Of a DNA stretch of 14,066 bases, positions 6,775-14,066 are shown one piece after another (position 1 is the first letter of the stretch; every line of letters starts with the position of its first letter). The notes below the pieces were generated by a model. That model did no database searches. It had not been told where the DNA came from and worked only from the letters and a program-made list of their open reading frames with translations. The position numbers and the translations under genes were made by a program. The stretch lies in assembly GCA_002414505.1 (NCBI GenBank), contig DHZF01000106.1, positions 342 through 14,407 on the forward strand. The letters are read 5' to 3'. Origin of the DNA: Hyphomonas sp. UBA5111 (GTDB lineage: Bacteria > Pseudomonadota > Alphaproteobacteria > Caulobacterales > Hyphomonadaceae).

Positions 6775-7539
6775 TCAGAAACCGAACTGTTCTCGCAGGA
6801 TACGCTCATCCAGAGCGTGGCCCGGATCGAACAGCATGGTTAACCGGCGGCGGTCTTCCTGAACATCCACGCTAACTATGTCACGGACTTCCTGATTGTC
6901 TGCTGCCGCTGCAACAGGCCGCAGGATCGGGGCGATCACATCAATCCGGACATGCGCGTTGCGGCGGAGCAGGGCGCCTTTCCAGCGGCGCGGCCGGAAG
7001 GCGCTGACAGGGGTGAGCGCGAGCAGGCCCGCGCCAATCGGCAGGATGGGACCGTGGGCCGACAGATTGTAGGCCGTCGAGCCGGCAGGCGTCGCGACCA
7101 TCAAACCGTCACAGGCCAGCTCTTCCATGCGGGTCTTTCCATCGACCGTGATCCGGAACCGCGAGGTCTGGGCAGTCTGGCGGAACATGGAGACTTCATT
7201 GATGGCGAGGGCGCGGTGCTCATGCTCGTGGACGTCCCGCGCGGTCATGCGCAGCGGGGAGATGACGGCACGTTCAGCGGCATTGATCCGGTCCGGCAGG
7301 TCGTCGATGCCGAATTCGTTCATCAGAAATCCGACTGTGCCGCGGTTCATGCCATAGACCGGCTTGCCGCCCTCGAACTGGCGGCGCAGCGAATCCAGCA
7401 TGGCGCCGTCGCCGCCAAGCGCCACGATGACGTCGGCATCGTCTTCGGAGCACTGACCGTACTTCTTGGTCAGTACGGACAAGGCCTCTTGGGCTTCAGG
7501 GCGCTTCGAGGCGTAAAAATGCAGGCGTAAACCACTCAT
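6775..7539 (-). CDS. nadK: NAD kinase
   Basis: This 254-residue protein phosphorylates NAD to NADP using ATP or polyphosphate. The diagnostic motifs are present in order: VALGGDGAML (G42-G43-D44-G45, with catalytic D44), GMNRGTVGFLMNEF, the NEVS segment (AINEVSMFR), and the glycine-rich DGLMVATPAGSTAYNLSAHGPI. The length is usual for alphaproteobacterial NadK. No strong Shine-Dalgarno sequence is evident before the ATG at 7539, but the N-terminus (MSGLRLHFYASKRPEAQEAL) fits the family. It is divergent from the aldolase-family gene across about 170 bases, and the Hpt gene lies downstream on the same strand. Confidence 0.94.
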   Translation of the reverse strand: MSGLRLHFYASKRPEAQEALSVLTKKYGQCSEDDADVIVALGGDGAMLDSLRRQFEGGKPVYGMNRGTVGFLMNEFGIDDLPDRINAAERAVISPLRMTARDVHEHEHRALAINEVSMFRQTAQTSRFRITVDGKTRMEELACDGLMVATPAGSTAYNLSAHGPILPIGAGLLALTPVSAFRPRRWKGALLRRNAHVRIDVIAPILRPVAAAADNQEVRDIVSVDVQEDRRRLTMLFDPGHALDERILREQFGF

Positions 7540-7708
7540 GGTGGCCCATCTGCTTTGCGAAGGGCCGGAGCGTCAAGGCGGTTTATGGGATGCCCCCGCG
7601 TGCAGCCGCCAAGCCTGGTTCTGCAAGATGACGCAGGTGTCAGCTTTTTCTGGCCTGCCAGCAGGTTTTCCGCTAGTTTATGTCAAAGCATATCAGGGAG
7701 TTTCGAAC
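7540..7708. promoter_or_regulatory. Divergent intergenic region between nadK and the aldolase-family gene
   Basis: This 169-base stretch must carry the promoters of both genes. The only structured element I see is a 12-base palindrome CCTGCcaGCAGG (7654-7665) followed by TTTT. The frame of the aldolase gene is open through it, but nothing suggests that it is coding. No confident -35/-10 pair can be named. Confidence 0.35.
7695..7700 (+). promoter_or_regulatory. Ribosome binding site that fixes the aldolase-family start
   Basis: AGGGAG lies eight bases before the ATG at 7709. It supports the 263-residue product over the open frame reaching back to 7538. Confidence 0.65.
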
Positions 7709-8500
7709 ATGGCCGATGGCGCGCAGAAAATAGACATCCGTTCCTCCGTTTCAGCAGAGGAGTGGCAGGCCCGCGTGGACCTTGCGGCGCTCTACCGTCT
7801 GATCGCCCTGCATGGTTGGGACGACATGATCTTCACGCACATCTCCCACCGCGTGCCCGGCCCGGACCATCACTTCCTGATCAATCCCTATGGCTATTTC
7901 TTCGAGGAAATCACCGCCTCATCGCTCGTGAAAGTCGATCTGGAGGGCAACATTGTCCAGGAGACCGAGAATTTCATCAATCCGGCGGGCTTTACCATTC
8001 ACTCGGCGATCCATGATGCGCGCGATGATGCCCAGGTTGTGATCCATGTTCACACCGATCAGGGCGTTGCGGTTTCCGCGCAGAAGGAAGGCCTGATGCC
8101 GCTGAGCCAGACGGCCATGATCGTGCGGGAGGATATTGCCTATCATGATTATGAAGGCATCGCGCTCGATCTGGACGAGCGTGAGCGCCTGGTGGCCGAC
8201 CTCGGCCCGAAGAAGCACTCCATGCTGCTGCGCAATCACGGCACGTTGACCATCGGCGAAACCGCCGCCGCCGCATTCACGCGGATGTTCTTCCTGGAGC
8301 GGGCCTGCAACATGCAGATCATGGCGCTCTCGGCAGGCCGTGACGGCGTGCTGGAATGCGAATCGGATCTGCAGGAAAAGGTTGCCGGACAGGGCGGATT
8401 GACCGAGCAGAGCTCCGGAATGAACATGATCACGGAAAAGCTGATCTGGCCTGCGCTGATCCGCAAGCTGGATCGGCAGATGCCGGGATATGACGCCTAG
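7709..8500 (+). CDS. Class II aldolase/adducin family protein
   Basis: The 263-residue product has the class II aldolase/adducin head-domain fold. The metal-binding histidines are visible as H113 and H115 in VVIHVHTDQG and H177 in LLRNHGT. The conserved stretch INPYGYFFEEITASSLVKVDLEG (residues 58-80) matches the bacterial adducin-like subgroup often annotated simply as class II aldolase. Members with proven activity cleave sugar phosphates such as fuculose-1-phosphate with zinc; this subgroup has no agreed substrate, so no reaction is assigned. It is on the same strand as hemA, 103 bases before it, and no pathway link to haem synthesis is evident. Start chosen from AGGGAG at 7695-7700. Confidence 0.85.
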   Translation: MADGAQKIDIRSSVSAEEWQARVDLAALYRLIALHGWDDMIFTHISHRVPGPDHHFLINPYGYFFEEITASSLVKVDLEGNIVQETENFINPAGFTIHSAIHDARDDAQVVIHVHTDQGVAVSAQKEGLMPLSQTAMIVREDIAYHDYEGIALDLDERERLVADLGPKKHSMLLRNHGTLTIGETAAAAFTRMFFLERACNMQIMALSAGRDGVLECESDLQEKVAGQGGLTEQSSGMNMITEKLIWPALIRKLDRQMPGYDA

Positions 8501-8510
8501 GGGAATTCCC
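8501..8510. repeat. Perfect 10-base palindrome GGGAATTCCC
   Basis: This sits directly after the aldolase-family stop codon and overlaps the Shine-Dalgarno-like AGGGGAA of the small ORF before hemA. It has no loop, so a protein-binding site is more plausible than a hairpin; it may also be chance. Confidence 0.3.
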
Positions 8511-8512
8511 GT

Positions 8513-8599
8513 ATGCGACAAAAGCTGTCCGCGACGTATGGAGCCATTATCAATCGTCGGTTTGGGCACTATGTAGGCTCGGGAAAGATCGGGAACTAA
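8513..8599 (+). CDS. Possible 28-residue leader peptide upstream of hemA
   Basis: A short frame starts with ATG, has an AGGGGAA Shine-Dalgarno-like sequence (8499-8505) seven bases before it, and ends in TAA only four bases before the hemA ATG. The peptide begins [18 protein letters not shown] and is basic. hemA itself has only a weak GGGAAC-type site, so ribosomes finishing this frame could reinitiate at hemA. I do not recognise the peptide, and a frame this short can arise by chance. An alternative reading is a promoter here (TTATCA at 8547-8552, 17 bases, TATGTA at 8570-8575), which would make the frame irrelevant. Confidence 0.3.
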   Translation: MRQKLSATYGAIINRRFGHYVGSGKIGN

Positions 8600-8603
8600 G
8601 CAG

Positions 8604-9821
8604 ATGAAGCATCTGAAGGCCTTCGAGGACGCGCTCAACTCCATTCACGGCGAAGGCCGCTACCGCGTATTCGTGGACTTGCACCGTCACAAGGGCAGGT
8701 TCCCGAAGGCGACGGCGCGGTTCGAGGATGGTGAGCGCGAAGTCACCATCTGGTGCTCCAATGATTATCTCGGCATGGGTCAGGATGAGGATGTCATCAA
8801 TTCCATGCACGAAGCCATCGACAGCTTCGGCGCAGGTTCCGGCGGCACGCGCAACATTTCCGGCACGACCCGGTATCATGTCGATCTTGAGCGCGAACTG
8901 GCCGACTTGCATGGCAAGGAAGCCGCGCTGCTGTTCACGTCCGGATACGTCTCGAACGAGGCCACGCTGTCGACCCTGGGCAAGATTCTGCCTGACCTGA
9001 TCATCTATTCCGACTCGCTGAACCACGCCTCGATGATCGAAGGCATTCGTCGCTCCGGTGCGGACCGCCGCATCTTCCGGCACAATGACGTGGATCACCT
9101 CCGGGCGCTGATGGAGAATGACGATCCCGAGCGTCCGAAACTGATCGCGTTCGAAAGTGTCTATTCCATGGATGGCGATTTCGGCCGGATGGAAGAGATT
9201 TGCGACCTTGCCGATGAGTTCGACGCGCTGACCTATCTCGACGAAGTACATGCCGTCGGCATGTATGGCGAGAACGGTGCCGGCGTCGCGGAGATGTGGG
9301 GTCTGGCCGACCGGATCGACATCATCGAAGGCACGCTGGGCAAGGCCTATGGCGTGATGGGCGGCTATATTGCCGGCCATGAAACCGTGGTCGATGCCAT
9401 CCGGTCGATGGCGTCCGGCTTCATCTTCACGACGTCGACCTGTCCGGTCATGGCCGCAGGCGCCCTTGCCAGCATCCAGAAGCTGCGCAGCGATGCAGGC
9501 CGCGACTTGCGCCGCACGCATCAGGCCAATGCGGCGCTGCTGAAGCAGAAATTCCGCGATGCGGGTCTGCCCATGATCGAGACTGACACGCATATCGTGC
9601 CATTGCTCGTGGGCGATCCGGAACGCTGCAAGGCGCTCTCCGATACGCTGCTGTTCGATTTCGGCATCTATGTTCAGCCGATCAATTATCCGACCGTGCC
9701 GAAGGGCACCGAACGCCTGCGCTTCACGCCGAGCCCGGTGCATGACGAAGTGATGATGGATGAGCTGGTGGCTGCCATTCTTGCGGTCTGGAAACAGCTG
9801 GGCCTCGACAAGGCAGCCTGA
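8604..9821 (+). CDS. hemA: 5-aminolevulinate synthase
   Basis: This 405-residue pyridoxal-phosphate enzyme condenses glycine and succinyl-CoA to 5-aminolevulinate, the first step of haem synthesis by the C4 (Shemin) route used by alphaproteobacteria. It is a fold-type I alpha-oxoamine synthase: the N-terminal RYRVFVDL and [10 protein letters not shown] segments, the glycine-rich [13 protein letters not shown] (residues 77-89), YLDEVHAVG with D213 and H216 for the cofactor, and the Schiff-base lysine K247 in [14 protein letters not shown]. The length is typical of bacterial HemA. ALAS rather than KBL or BioF is favoured by the N-terminus, by [12 protein letters not shown], and by the C-terminal [20 protein letters not shown]. 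It may be translationally coupled to the small frame just upstream. The convergent mucR-like gene ends 13 bases away. Confidence 0.95.
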   Translation: MKHLKAFEDALNSIHGEGRYRVFVDLHRHKGRFPKATARFEDGEREVTIWCSNDYLGMGQDEDVINSMHEAIDSFGAGSGGTRNISGTTRYHVDLERELADLHGKEAALLFTSGYVSNEATLSTLGKILPDLIIYSDSLNHASMIEGIRRSGADRRIFRHNDVDHLRALMENDDPERPKLIAFESVYSMDGDFGRMEEICDLADEFDALTYLDEVHAVGMYGENGAGVAEMWGLADRIDIIEGTLGKAYGVMGGYIAGHETVVDAIRSMASGFIFTTSTCPVMAAGALASIQKLRSDAGRDLRRTHQANAALLKQKFRDAGLPMIETDTHIVPLLVGDPERCKALSDTLLFDFGIYVQPINYPTVPKGTERLRFTPSPVHDEVMMDELVAAILAVWKQLGLDKAA

Positions 9822-9834
9822 CGCGCTTTCGCGC

Positions 9835-10257
9835 CTATTTGGTTTTCTTCGGCCGGGGCGCAGCCTTCTTGCCGAGCCCGATCTGCTTGGCGTGCTTTGA
9901 TCGCAGCTTTGCATAGTTTGGCGCGACCATCGGATAATCCGCAGGCAAGCCCCATTTGGCGCGATACTCTTCGGGGGTCATGTCGAATTTCGAGCGCAGA
10001 TACCGTTTGAGCATCTTGAGCTTGCGGCCGTCTTCCAGGCAGACGAGATAATCCGGCAGGATGGATTTCGAGATCGGCACGGCGGGATCCTGTGTCTCGA
10101 CAACAGGTTCCACGGCGTCCGCCAATCCCGACACCGTCTCGAAGATGTTGCGGATGAGCTGTGGCAGCGCATCCGCCTCGACCTGGTTGTTCGACACATA
10201 GGACGAGACAATCTCGGCCGTCATGTCGAGCAGGTCAGATGTCTCGTATTCACTCAT
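9835..10257 (-). CDS. MucR/Ros family transcriptional regulator with degenerate zinc site
   Basis: The 140-residue product has the MucR/Ros layout: an N-terminal helical oligomerisation part (about 1-60), then the DNA-binding domain with PDYLVCLEDGRKLKMLKRYL, MTPEEYRAKWGLPADYPMVAPNYAKLRSKHAKQIGLG, and a basic tail. MucR proteins bind AT-rich sites and act as nucleoid-like repressors of surface polysaccharide, motility and cell-cycle genes in alphaproteobacteria. In Ros the zinc ligands are Cys-x2-Cys and two His. Here C73 is kept, but the second Cys is D76 (common in MucR), the first His is Y86, and the THH positions are K90 and F91. Zinc binding is therefore doubtful, while the surrounding fold signature is intact. 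AT-rich GTATTT repeats lie in its own promoter region. Start supported by GGTGAG before the ATG. Confidence 0.9.
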   Translation of the reverse strand: MSEYETSDLLDMTAEIVSSYVSNNQVEADALPQLIRNIFETVSGLADAVEPVVETQDPAVPISKSILPDYLVCLEDGRKLKMLKRYLRSKFDMTPEEYRAKWGLPADYPMVAPNYAKLRSKHAKQIGLGKKAAPRPKKTK

Positions 10258-10480
10258 GGCTCACCAAGACTCTGTCAGGTATTTGGAACTTCAGCCGCAC
10301 ATTCTGGCCCCACCTTAACTTCTAAATACCACAGTTCTTCAAGTATTTGCACGACATTCCGAACACAACCCCTCAATATGTCCAGGCAAAGTGCGATATT
10401 GTGGCCAGAGAGCGCACCGATGGTTGCGACTTGACCCGCCTGAGCGTAAACAGCGCGAGACCCAGCAGGAGATTCGCACA
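10258..10480. promoter_or_regulatory. Divergent intergenic region between mucR-like gene and glyA
   Basis: This 223-base region holds the promoters of both genes. Its mucR-proximal half is AT-richer and contains three copies of GTATTT: plus strand 10279-10284, inverted (AAATAC) 10324-10329, and plus strand 10343-10348. The first and second are part of a GGTATTT/AAATACC inverted pair. Ros/MucR proteins bind AT-rich, TATTT-like sites and often control their own gene, so these are candidate autoregulatory sites. I see no riboswitch structure before glyA and no confident -35/-10 pair. Confidence 0.4.
10467..10471 (+). promoter_or_regulatory. Ribosome binding site that fixes the glyA start
   Basis: AGGAG lies nine bases before the ATG at 10481. 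It supports a 435-residue GlyA; the open frame upstream to 10391 is not part of the family sequence. Confidence 0.65.
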
Positions 10481-11788
10481 ATGGCAGACACAGCCCAGCC
10501 CGCCCGGTTCGATACCACGGATTTCTTCAGCCAGACTCTGGAAGAACGCGATCCGGAAGTGTTCGACGCGATCCGCAAGGAACGCACGCGCCAACAGCAG
10601 CAAATCGAGCTGATTGCTTCGGAAAACATTGTCTCCCAAGCCGTACTGGAAGCCCAGGGAACAATCCTGACGAACAAGTACGCCGAAGGTTATCCGGGCA
10701 AGCGCTATTATGGCGGCTGTGAGTTTGTCGACATTGCCGAAGAACTGGCCATCGCGCGGGCGAAACAGCTGTTCAATTGCGGGTTTGCGAATGTTCAGCC
10801 GAATTCCGGCAGCCAGGCCAATCAGGGCGTGTTCAACGCTGTCCTGAAGCCCGGCGACACAATTCTCGGCATGAGCCTCGACGCCGGGGGGCACCTCACT
10901 CATGGCGCGCGGCCCAATCAGTCGGGCAAATGGTTCAATGCCGTTCAATACGGGGTCAGCCGCGAAGACGACCGGATCGATTTTGTCGAAGTGGAGCGTC
11001 TGGCGAAGGCACACCGTCCGCAGCTGATTATTGCAGGTGGTTCGGCCTATCCCCGTCAGATCGACTTCAAGCGCTTCCGTGAAATCGCGGACGAGGTCGG
11101 CGCCCTGTTCCTCGTCGATATGGCCCATTTTGCGGGCCTCGTTGCCGGCGGCGCGCATCCGAACCCGCTGGATCATGCCCACATCGCCACAACGACCACG
11201 CACAAGACTCTGCGCGGCCCGCGCGGCGGGATGATCCTGACCAATGACGAGGCGCTGGCCAAGAAGATCAATTCGGCGATCTTCCCCGGCATTCAGGGCG
11301 GCCCGCTGATGCATGTCATCGCGGCAAAAGCTGTGGCTTTCGGAGAAGCCTTGCGCCCGGACTTCAAGACCTATGCGGCCCAAGTCGTCGCCAATGCCCA
11401 GGCCATGTCAGCAGCCTGCAAGGCGAGCGGTCTGGACGTGGTGTCCGGCGGCACGGACACGCATGTCGCCCTGATCGATCTGCGTCCGAAGAATGTGACA
11501 GGCCGCGACGCCGAGCATGCGCTGGAGCGGGCCTTCATCACGTGTAACAAGAATGGCGTGCCGTTCGATCCCCAGAAGCCGACCATTACCAGCGGTATCC
11601 GGGTGGGCTCACCAGCCGGCACAACCCGCGGGTTCGGCGAAGAGGAATTCACGCAGATTGGCAACTGGATTGGCGAGATCGTTGATGCGGTCGCGTCCGG
11701 CGAAAGCACGTCCGCCGAGGACAAGGTGCGCGCAGAGGTGAAAGCCCTGACCGCGCAATTCCCGATCTATAATGGATTGGGGGCCTGA
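10481..11788 (+). CDS. glyA: Serine hydroxymethyltransferase
   Basis: This 435-residue pyridoxal-phosphate enzyme interconverts serine and glycine with tetrahydrofolate, supplying one-carbon units. Family motifs are clear: [63 protein letters not shown] with D213 and H216, and the Schiff-base lysine K242 in [14 protein letters not shown]. The length is normal. It heads a tight same-strand run: nrdR begins six bases after its stop, then ribD, ribE and ribB. This order is familiar from alphaproteobacteria and suggests one operon transcribed from the region before glyA. Confidence 0.97.
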   Translation: MADTAQPARFDTTDFFSQTLEERDPEVFDAIRKERTRQQQQIELIASENIVSQAVLEAQGTILTNKYAEGYPGKRYYGGCEFVDIAEELAIARAKQLFNCGFANVQPNSGSQANQGVFNAVLKPGDTILGMSLDAGGHLTHGARPNQSGKWFNAVQYGVSREDDRIDFVEVERLAKAHRPQLIIAGGSAYPRQIDFKRFREIADEVGALFLVDMAHFAGLVAGGAHPNPLDHAHIATTTTHKTLRGPRGGMILTNDEALAKKINSAIFPGIQGGPLMHVIAAKAVAFGEALRPDFKTYAAQVVANAQAMSAACKASGLDVVSGGTDTHVALIDLRPKNVTGRDAEHALERAFITCNKNGVPFDPQKPTITSGIRVGSPAGTTRGFGEEEFTQIGNWIGEIVDAVASGESTSAEDKVRAEVKALTAQFPIYNGLGA

Positions 11789-11794
11789 TAGACC

Positions 11795-12265
11795 TTGCGT
11801 TGCCCGTTTTGCGGTTCCGAGAACACATCGGTGAAGGACAGCCGGTCGGCTGAAGACAACACGGCTGTGCGCCGTCGGCGGGTCTGCGAGGCGTGTGGCG
11901 CCCGGTTCACGACGTTTGAACGGGTCCAGTTGCGTGAGATCACCGTGGTCAAGCGTGACGGCAAGCGGGTGCCCTTCGACCGGGATCGGCTGACCCGGTC
12001 TATCACCATCGCCCTGCGCAAACGCCCGGTGGATCGCGAACAGATCGACCAGATGGTGTCCGGCATTGCCCGGAAACTGGAAAGTGGGGGCGAGACGGAA
12101 GTCAGCTCCAATGATGTCGGCGAATTCGCCATGGAAGCGCTGCGACAGGTCGATCCGGTTGGCTATGTGCGCTTTGCCAGCGTTTACAAGGATTTCCGCG
12201 ACCCGAACGATTTCGCCCAATTCATCGAGCAGACGTCGCTGGAAGATGAAGGCGACGCCGGATGA
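11795..12265 (+). CDS. nrdR: Transcriptional repressor NrdR
   Basis: The 156-residue product is the zinc-ribbon/ATP-cone repressor of ribonucleotide reductase genes, which senses ATP/dATP. It begins at a TTG codon, chosen because the family N-terminus is MRCPFC. The zinc ribbon cysteines are C3, C6, C31 and C34 (CPFC and CEAC), followed by the basic [21 protein letters not shown]. The ATP-cone spans about residues 47-137, with [16 protein letters not shown] and the closing [13 protein letters not shown]. It lies six bases after glyA, with GGGGG in the glyA end as a possible ribosome site, and its TGA overlaps the ribD ATG (ATGA). The TTG start may limit its translation. Confidence 0.96.
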   Translation: MRCPFCGSENTSVKDSRSAEDNTAVRRRRVCEACGARFTTFERVQLREITVVKRDGKRVPFDRDRLTRSITIALRKRPVDREQIDQMVSGIARKLESGGETEVSSNDVGEFAMEALRQVDPVGYVRFASVYKDFRDPNDFAQFIEQTSLEDEGDAG

Positions 12266-12909
12266 GCGGGGTCAAGGTCACCCTGAAAATTGCCACATCG
12301 CTGGATGCCCGCATTGCTCTGTCTGATGGGACGAGCCAGTGGATCACGTGCAGCGAATCCCGGGCCAGGGCGCATGAGTTGCGGGCCGCGCATGATGCTG
12401 TGCTGGTGGGAATTGGCACCGTCCTGGCCGATGACCCCTTGCTGACCGCCCGCACCGTGCCGCTGCCGAAAACCCAGCCCGTGCGCATTGTGGCAGATTC
12501 TCACGGCCGTACACCGCGCAGTTCCCGTCTCGTTCAATCTGTTTCATCCGGCCGTGTGGTTGTGGCCACGAATGGCCAGCCGCAGGATATTCTTGCGGCA
12601 AGCGGCGTCGAGATCTGGCGCTGTGGCAAGGGCATTCGCGTGGACGTGAATGACCTGCTCCACAGGGCGGAGGTCGAAGGCATTTCCTCCCTCCTGATCG
12701 AGGGCGGCGGGACGCTGGCCGCCAGCTTCATCCGCGAAGGCCTGGTGCACGAGATTGCCTGGTTCCGGGCGCCTATCCTGATCGGCGGAGACGGCCTGCC
12801 TGCCTTAGGGGCGCTGGGCTTGTCCGACCTCAAGGAGGCGTCACGTTGGCGCGCTATCGCGACGGAACGGATTGGGGTTGACGTTCTGGACACCTATGTA
12901 CGGGTCTGA
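12262..12909 (+). CDS. ribD: RibD reductase domain protein lacking the deaminase domain
   Basis: The 215-residue product is the C-terminal half of the usual bifunctional RibD: the reductase that converts 5-amino-6-ribosylamino-uracil phosphate to the ribityl form with NADPH. Visible family segments are [54 protein letters not shown], the nucleotide-binding [14 protein letters not shown], and [15 protein letters not shown]. The usual N-terminal deaminase domain (HAE and PCxxxGRTPPC zinc motifs, about 145 residues) is absent, and there is no room for it because the ATG overlaps the nrdR stop. A full RibD is normally about 320-380 residues. The deaminase must be encoded elsewhere if the pathway is complete. 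ribE follows after 22 bases. The reductase call is firm; exact substrate stereochemistry is assumed from context. Confidence 0.88.
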   Translation: MSGVKVTLKIATSLDARIALSDGTSQWITCSESRARAHELRAAHDAVLVGIGTVLADDPLLTARTVPLPKTQPVRIVADSHGRTPRSSRLVQSVSSGRVVVATNGQPQDILAASGVEIWRCGKGIRVDVNDLLHRAEVEGISSLLIEGGGTLAASFIREGLVHEIAWFRAPILIGGDGLPALGALGLSDLKEASRWRAIATERIGVDVLDTYVRV

Positions 12910-12931
12910 ATAAGAAACTGAGGGCAGAGAA

Positions 12932-13552
12932 ATGTTTACAGGCCTCGTCACCGATGTCGGGACGGTCCGATCCGTGGAGGACCGCAATGGGCTTCGCCGG
13001 TTCGAGGTCGAAAGCCGCTACAAACTGGAAGATGTCGCCCTGGGCGCGTCCATCATGCATTCGGGCGTGTGCCTGACGGTCGTGGACATGGGGCAGGGCG
13101 AGCGCGGCGCGTGGTTTGCGACCGAAGCGGTGCCGGAAACGCTGTCCAAAACCATTCTGGGCGACTGGACGGTCGGATCTCATATCAATCTGGAACAGAG
13201 CCTGAAGCTCGGCGACGAGTTGGGCGGCCATTTCGTCTTTGGGCATGTCGATGGGGTCGGGCAGGTCGTCTCGGTCGCGCCGGAAGGCGAGAGCTGGCGC
13301 CTGACCATCCGTCCGCCGGAAGGCATTGCGCGCTACTTCGCCACCAAGGGTTCTGCGGCCGTGAATGGTGTGTCCCTGACGGTGGCAGAAGCCCTGCCGA
13401 ATGGCGATTTCGAGTTGGCGATCATTCCCCACACCTGGGAGGTCACCACACTCAACCAGTTGCAGCCCGGTTCCAGCGTCAATCTTGAGATCGACATGTT
13501 GGCACGCTACGTGGCGCGGATGATCGGCGCCGATGCGCCAGAGGGGCAATAG
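12932..13552 (+). CDS. ribE: Riboflavin synthase, alpha subunit
   Basis: This 206-residue enzyme dismutates two molecules of 6,7-dimethyl-8-ribityllumazine to riboflavin. It shows the two tandem lumazine-binding repeats: the first from MFTGLVTDVGTV through HSGVCLTVVD to GHVDGVGQV, the second from about residue 97, with VNGVSLTVAE and FELAIIPHTWEVTTL. The N-terminal MFTGLV is the family hallmark, and GAGGG seven bases upstream supports the start. The length is typical. It sits between ribD and ribB, separated by 22 and five bases, consistent with co-transcription. No FMN riboswitch fits in these gaps. The gene is also called ribC or ribE depending on the organism. Confidence 0.96.
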   Translation: MFTGLVTDVGTVRSVEDRNGLRRFEVESRYKLEDVALGASIMHSGVCLTVVDMGQGERGAWFATEAVPETLSKTILGDWTVGSHINLEQSLKLGDELGGHFVFGHVDGVGQVVSVAPEGESWRLTIRPPEGIARYFATKGSAAVNGVSLTVAEALPNGDFELAIIPHTWEVTTLNQLQPGSSVNLEIDMLARYVARMIGADAPEGQ

Positions 13553-13557
13553 GCACT

Positions 13558-14066
13558 ATGAGCAGCGAATTCCATCAGGCAATCTCCTCGATTGACGAGA
13601 TCATCGAAGATGCCCGCAATGGCCGGATGTATATCCTGGTCGATGCAGAGGACCGGGAGAATGAGGGCGACCTGATCATTCCGGCCAATTTTGCCACGCC
13701 GGAACATGTGAACTTCATGGCACGCCATGGCCGGGGCCTGATCTGCCTGGCGATGGGCCAGGAGCGTGCGCATACGCTGAACCTCGACATGATGACCCGG
13801 AACAATCGGGAAAGCATGGGAACGGCCTTCACGGTCTCCATTGAAGCGAAAGATGGCGTCACGACGGGCATTTCGGCCCATGACCGTGCCCGGACAATCG
13901 CCGTCGCCATCGACCCGACCAAGGATCATGAGGACATTGTCTCCCCCGGACATGTGTTCCCGCTGATTGCGCGCGAAGGCGGTACGCTGGTGCGGGCAGG
14001 CCATACCGAGGCGGCCGTCGATATTTCCCGCATGGCCGGCCTCTATCCGGCCGGTGTGATCTGCGA
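13558..14066 (+). CDS. ribB: 3,4-dihydroxy-2-butanone-4-phosphate synthase, N-terminal part (RibB or RibBA)
   Basis: The frame starts at ATG 13558, five bases after ribE, and is still open at the window end after 169 complete codons. The enzyme forms the four-carbon precursor of riboflavin from ribulose 5-phosphate. Characteristic stretches are DAEDRENEGDLIIPA (residues 29-43), the metal-binding ExxENEG acidic loop, FMARHGRGLICLAM, TAFTVSIEAKDGVTTGISAHDRA, and GHVFPLIAREGGTLVRAGHTEAAVD. The loop has A30 where Asp is frequent. Because the 3' end is missing, one cannot say whether a GTP cyclohydrolase II (RibA) domain is fused, as in many alphaproteobacteria. Confidence 0.94.
   Translation, partial: MSSEFHQAISSIDEIIEDARNGRMYILVDAEDRENEGDLIIPANFATPEHVNFMARHGRGLICLAMGQERAHTLNLDMMTRNNRESMGTAFTVSIEAKDGVTTGISAHDRARTIAVAIDPTKDHEDIVSPGHVFPLIAREGGTLVRAGHTEAAVDISRMAGLYPAGVIC

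Noticed and set aside
7538..7708. N-terminal extension of the aldolase-family protein
   Set aside because: There is a ribosome site right before 7709, and the extra residues do not look like part of the domain; the region is needed for divergent promoters.
9823..9834. GCGC-tttc-GCGC hairpin between hemA and the mucR-like gene as a terminator
   Set aside because: The stem is only four base pairs and is not followed by a run of T, so it is too weak to call.
8550..9914. 454-codon open frame on the minus strand opposite hemA
   Set aside because: It lies antisense to an unmistakable hemA, is His/Arg/Ala-rich without recognisable motifs, and also overlaps the end of the mucR-like gene. It is a shadow of GC-rich codon usage.
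10373..11383. 336-codon open frame on the minus strand opposite glyA
   Set aside because: It is antisense to conserved glyA coding sequence and shows no family motif.

Overview
The window looks like ordinary chromosome from an alphaproteobacterium. The evidence is a MucR-type regulator, a C4-pathway 5-aminolevulinate synthase, an nrdR-rib gene order common in that class, and GC-rich coding throughout. A Caulobacterales/Hyphomonadaceae-like host is my guess; it rests on general resemblance, not on a search. I see no mobile element, CRISPR array, rRNA or tRNA.

Layout: (1) 1-950, the end of phoU followed by phoB, the tail of a phosphate-sensing (Pst/Pho) operon. (2) 947-1648, minus strand, a dienelactone-hydrolase-family enzyme whose stop codon is nested with that of phoB. 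(3) 1791-6133, a polyhydroxyalkanoate (PHA) module: a PhaF-like phasin, a PhaD-like TetR regulator (minus strand), a PHA synthase that reads like the class II (medium-chain-length) enzymes of pseudomonads, and a PhaZ-like intracellular depolymerase. (4) 6134-7539, minus strand, an orphan Hpt phosphotransfer protein and NAD kinase. (5) 7709-9821, a class II aldolase/adducin-family protein and hemA, with a possible 28-codon leader ORF between them. (6) 9835-10257, minus strand, a MucR-family regulator that has lost most of the usual zinc ligands. (7) 10481-14066, a compact operon glyA-nrdR-ribD(reductase only)-ribE-ribB, with ribB cut by the window end.

How the genes work together: the PHA genes would make, coat, regulate and degrade storage granules. 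The glyA-nrdR-rib group links one-carbon metabolism, deoxyribonucleotide control and flavin synthesis. The phoU-phoB pair is separated from the PHA genes only by the hydrolase gene, but I find no convincing Pho box in the PHA promoters.

The most notable points are the pseudomonad-like mcl-PHA gene set in an apparently alphaproteobacterial context, a phasin carrying a helix-hairpin-helix tail, a RibD without its deaminase half, the degenerate zinc site in MucR, and the possible leader ORF before hemA. I do not see a wholly undescribed multi-gene system.
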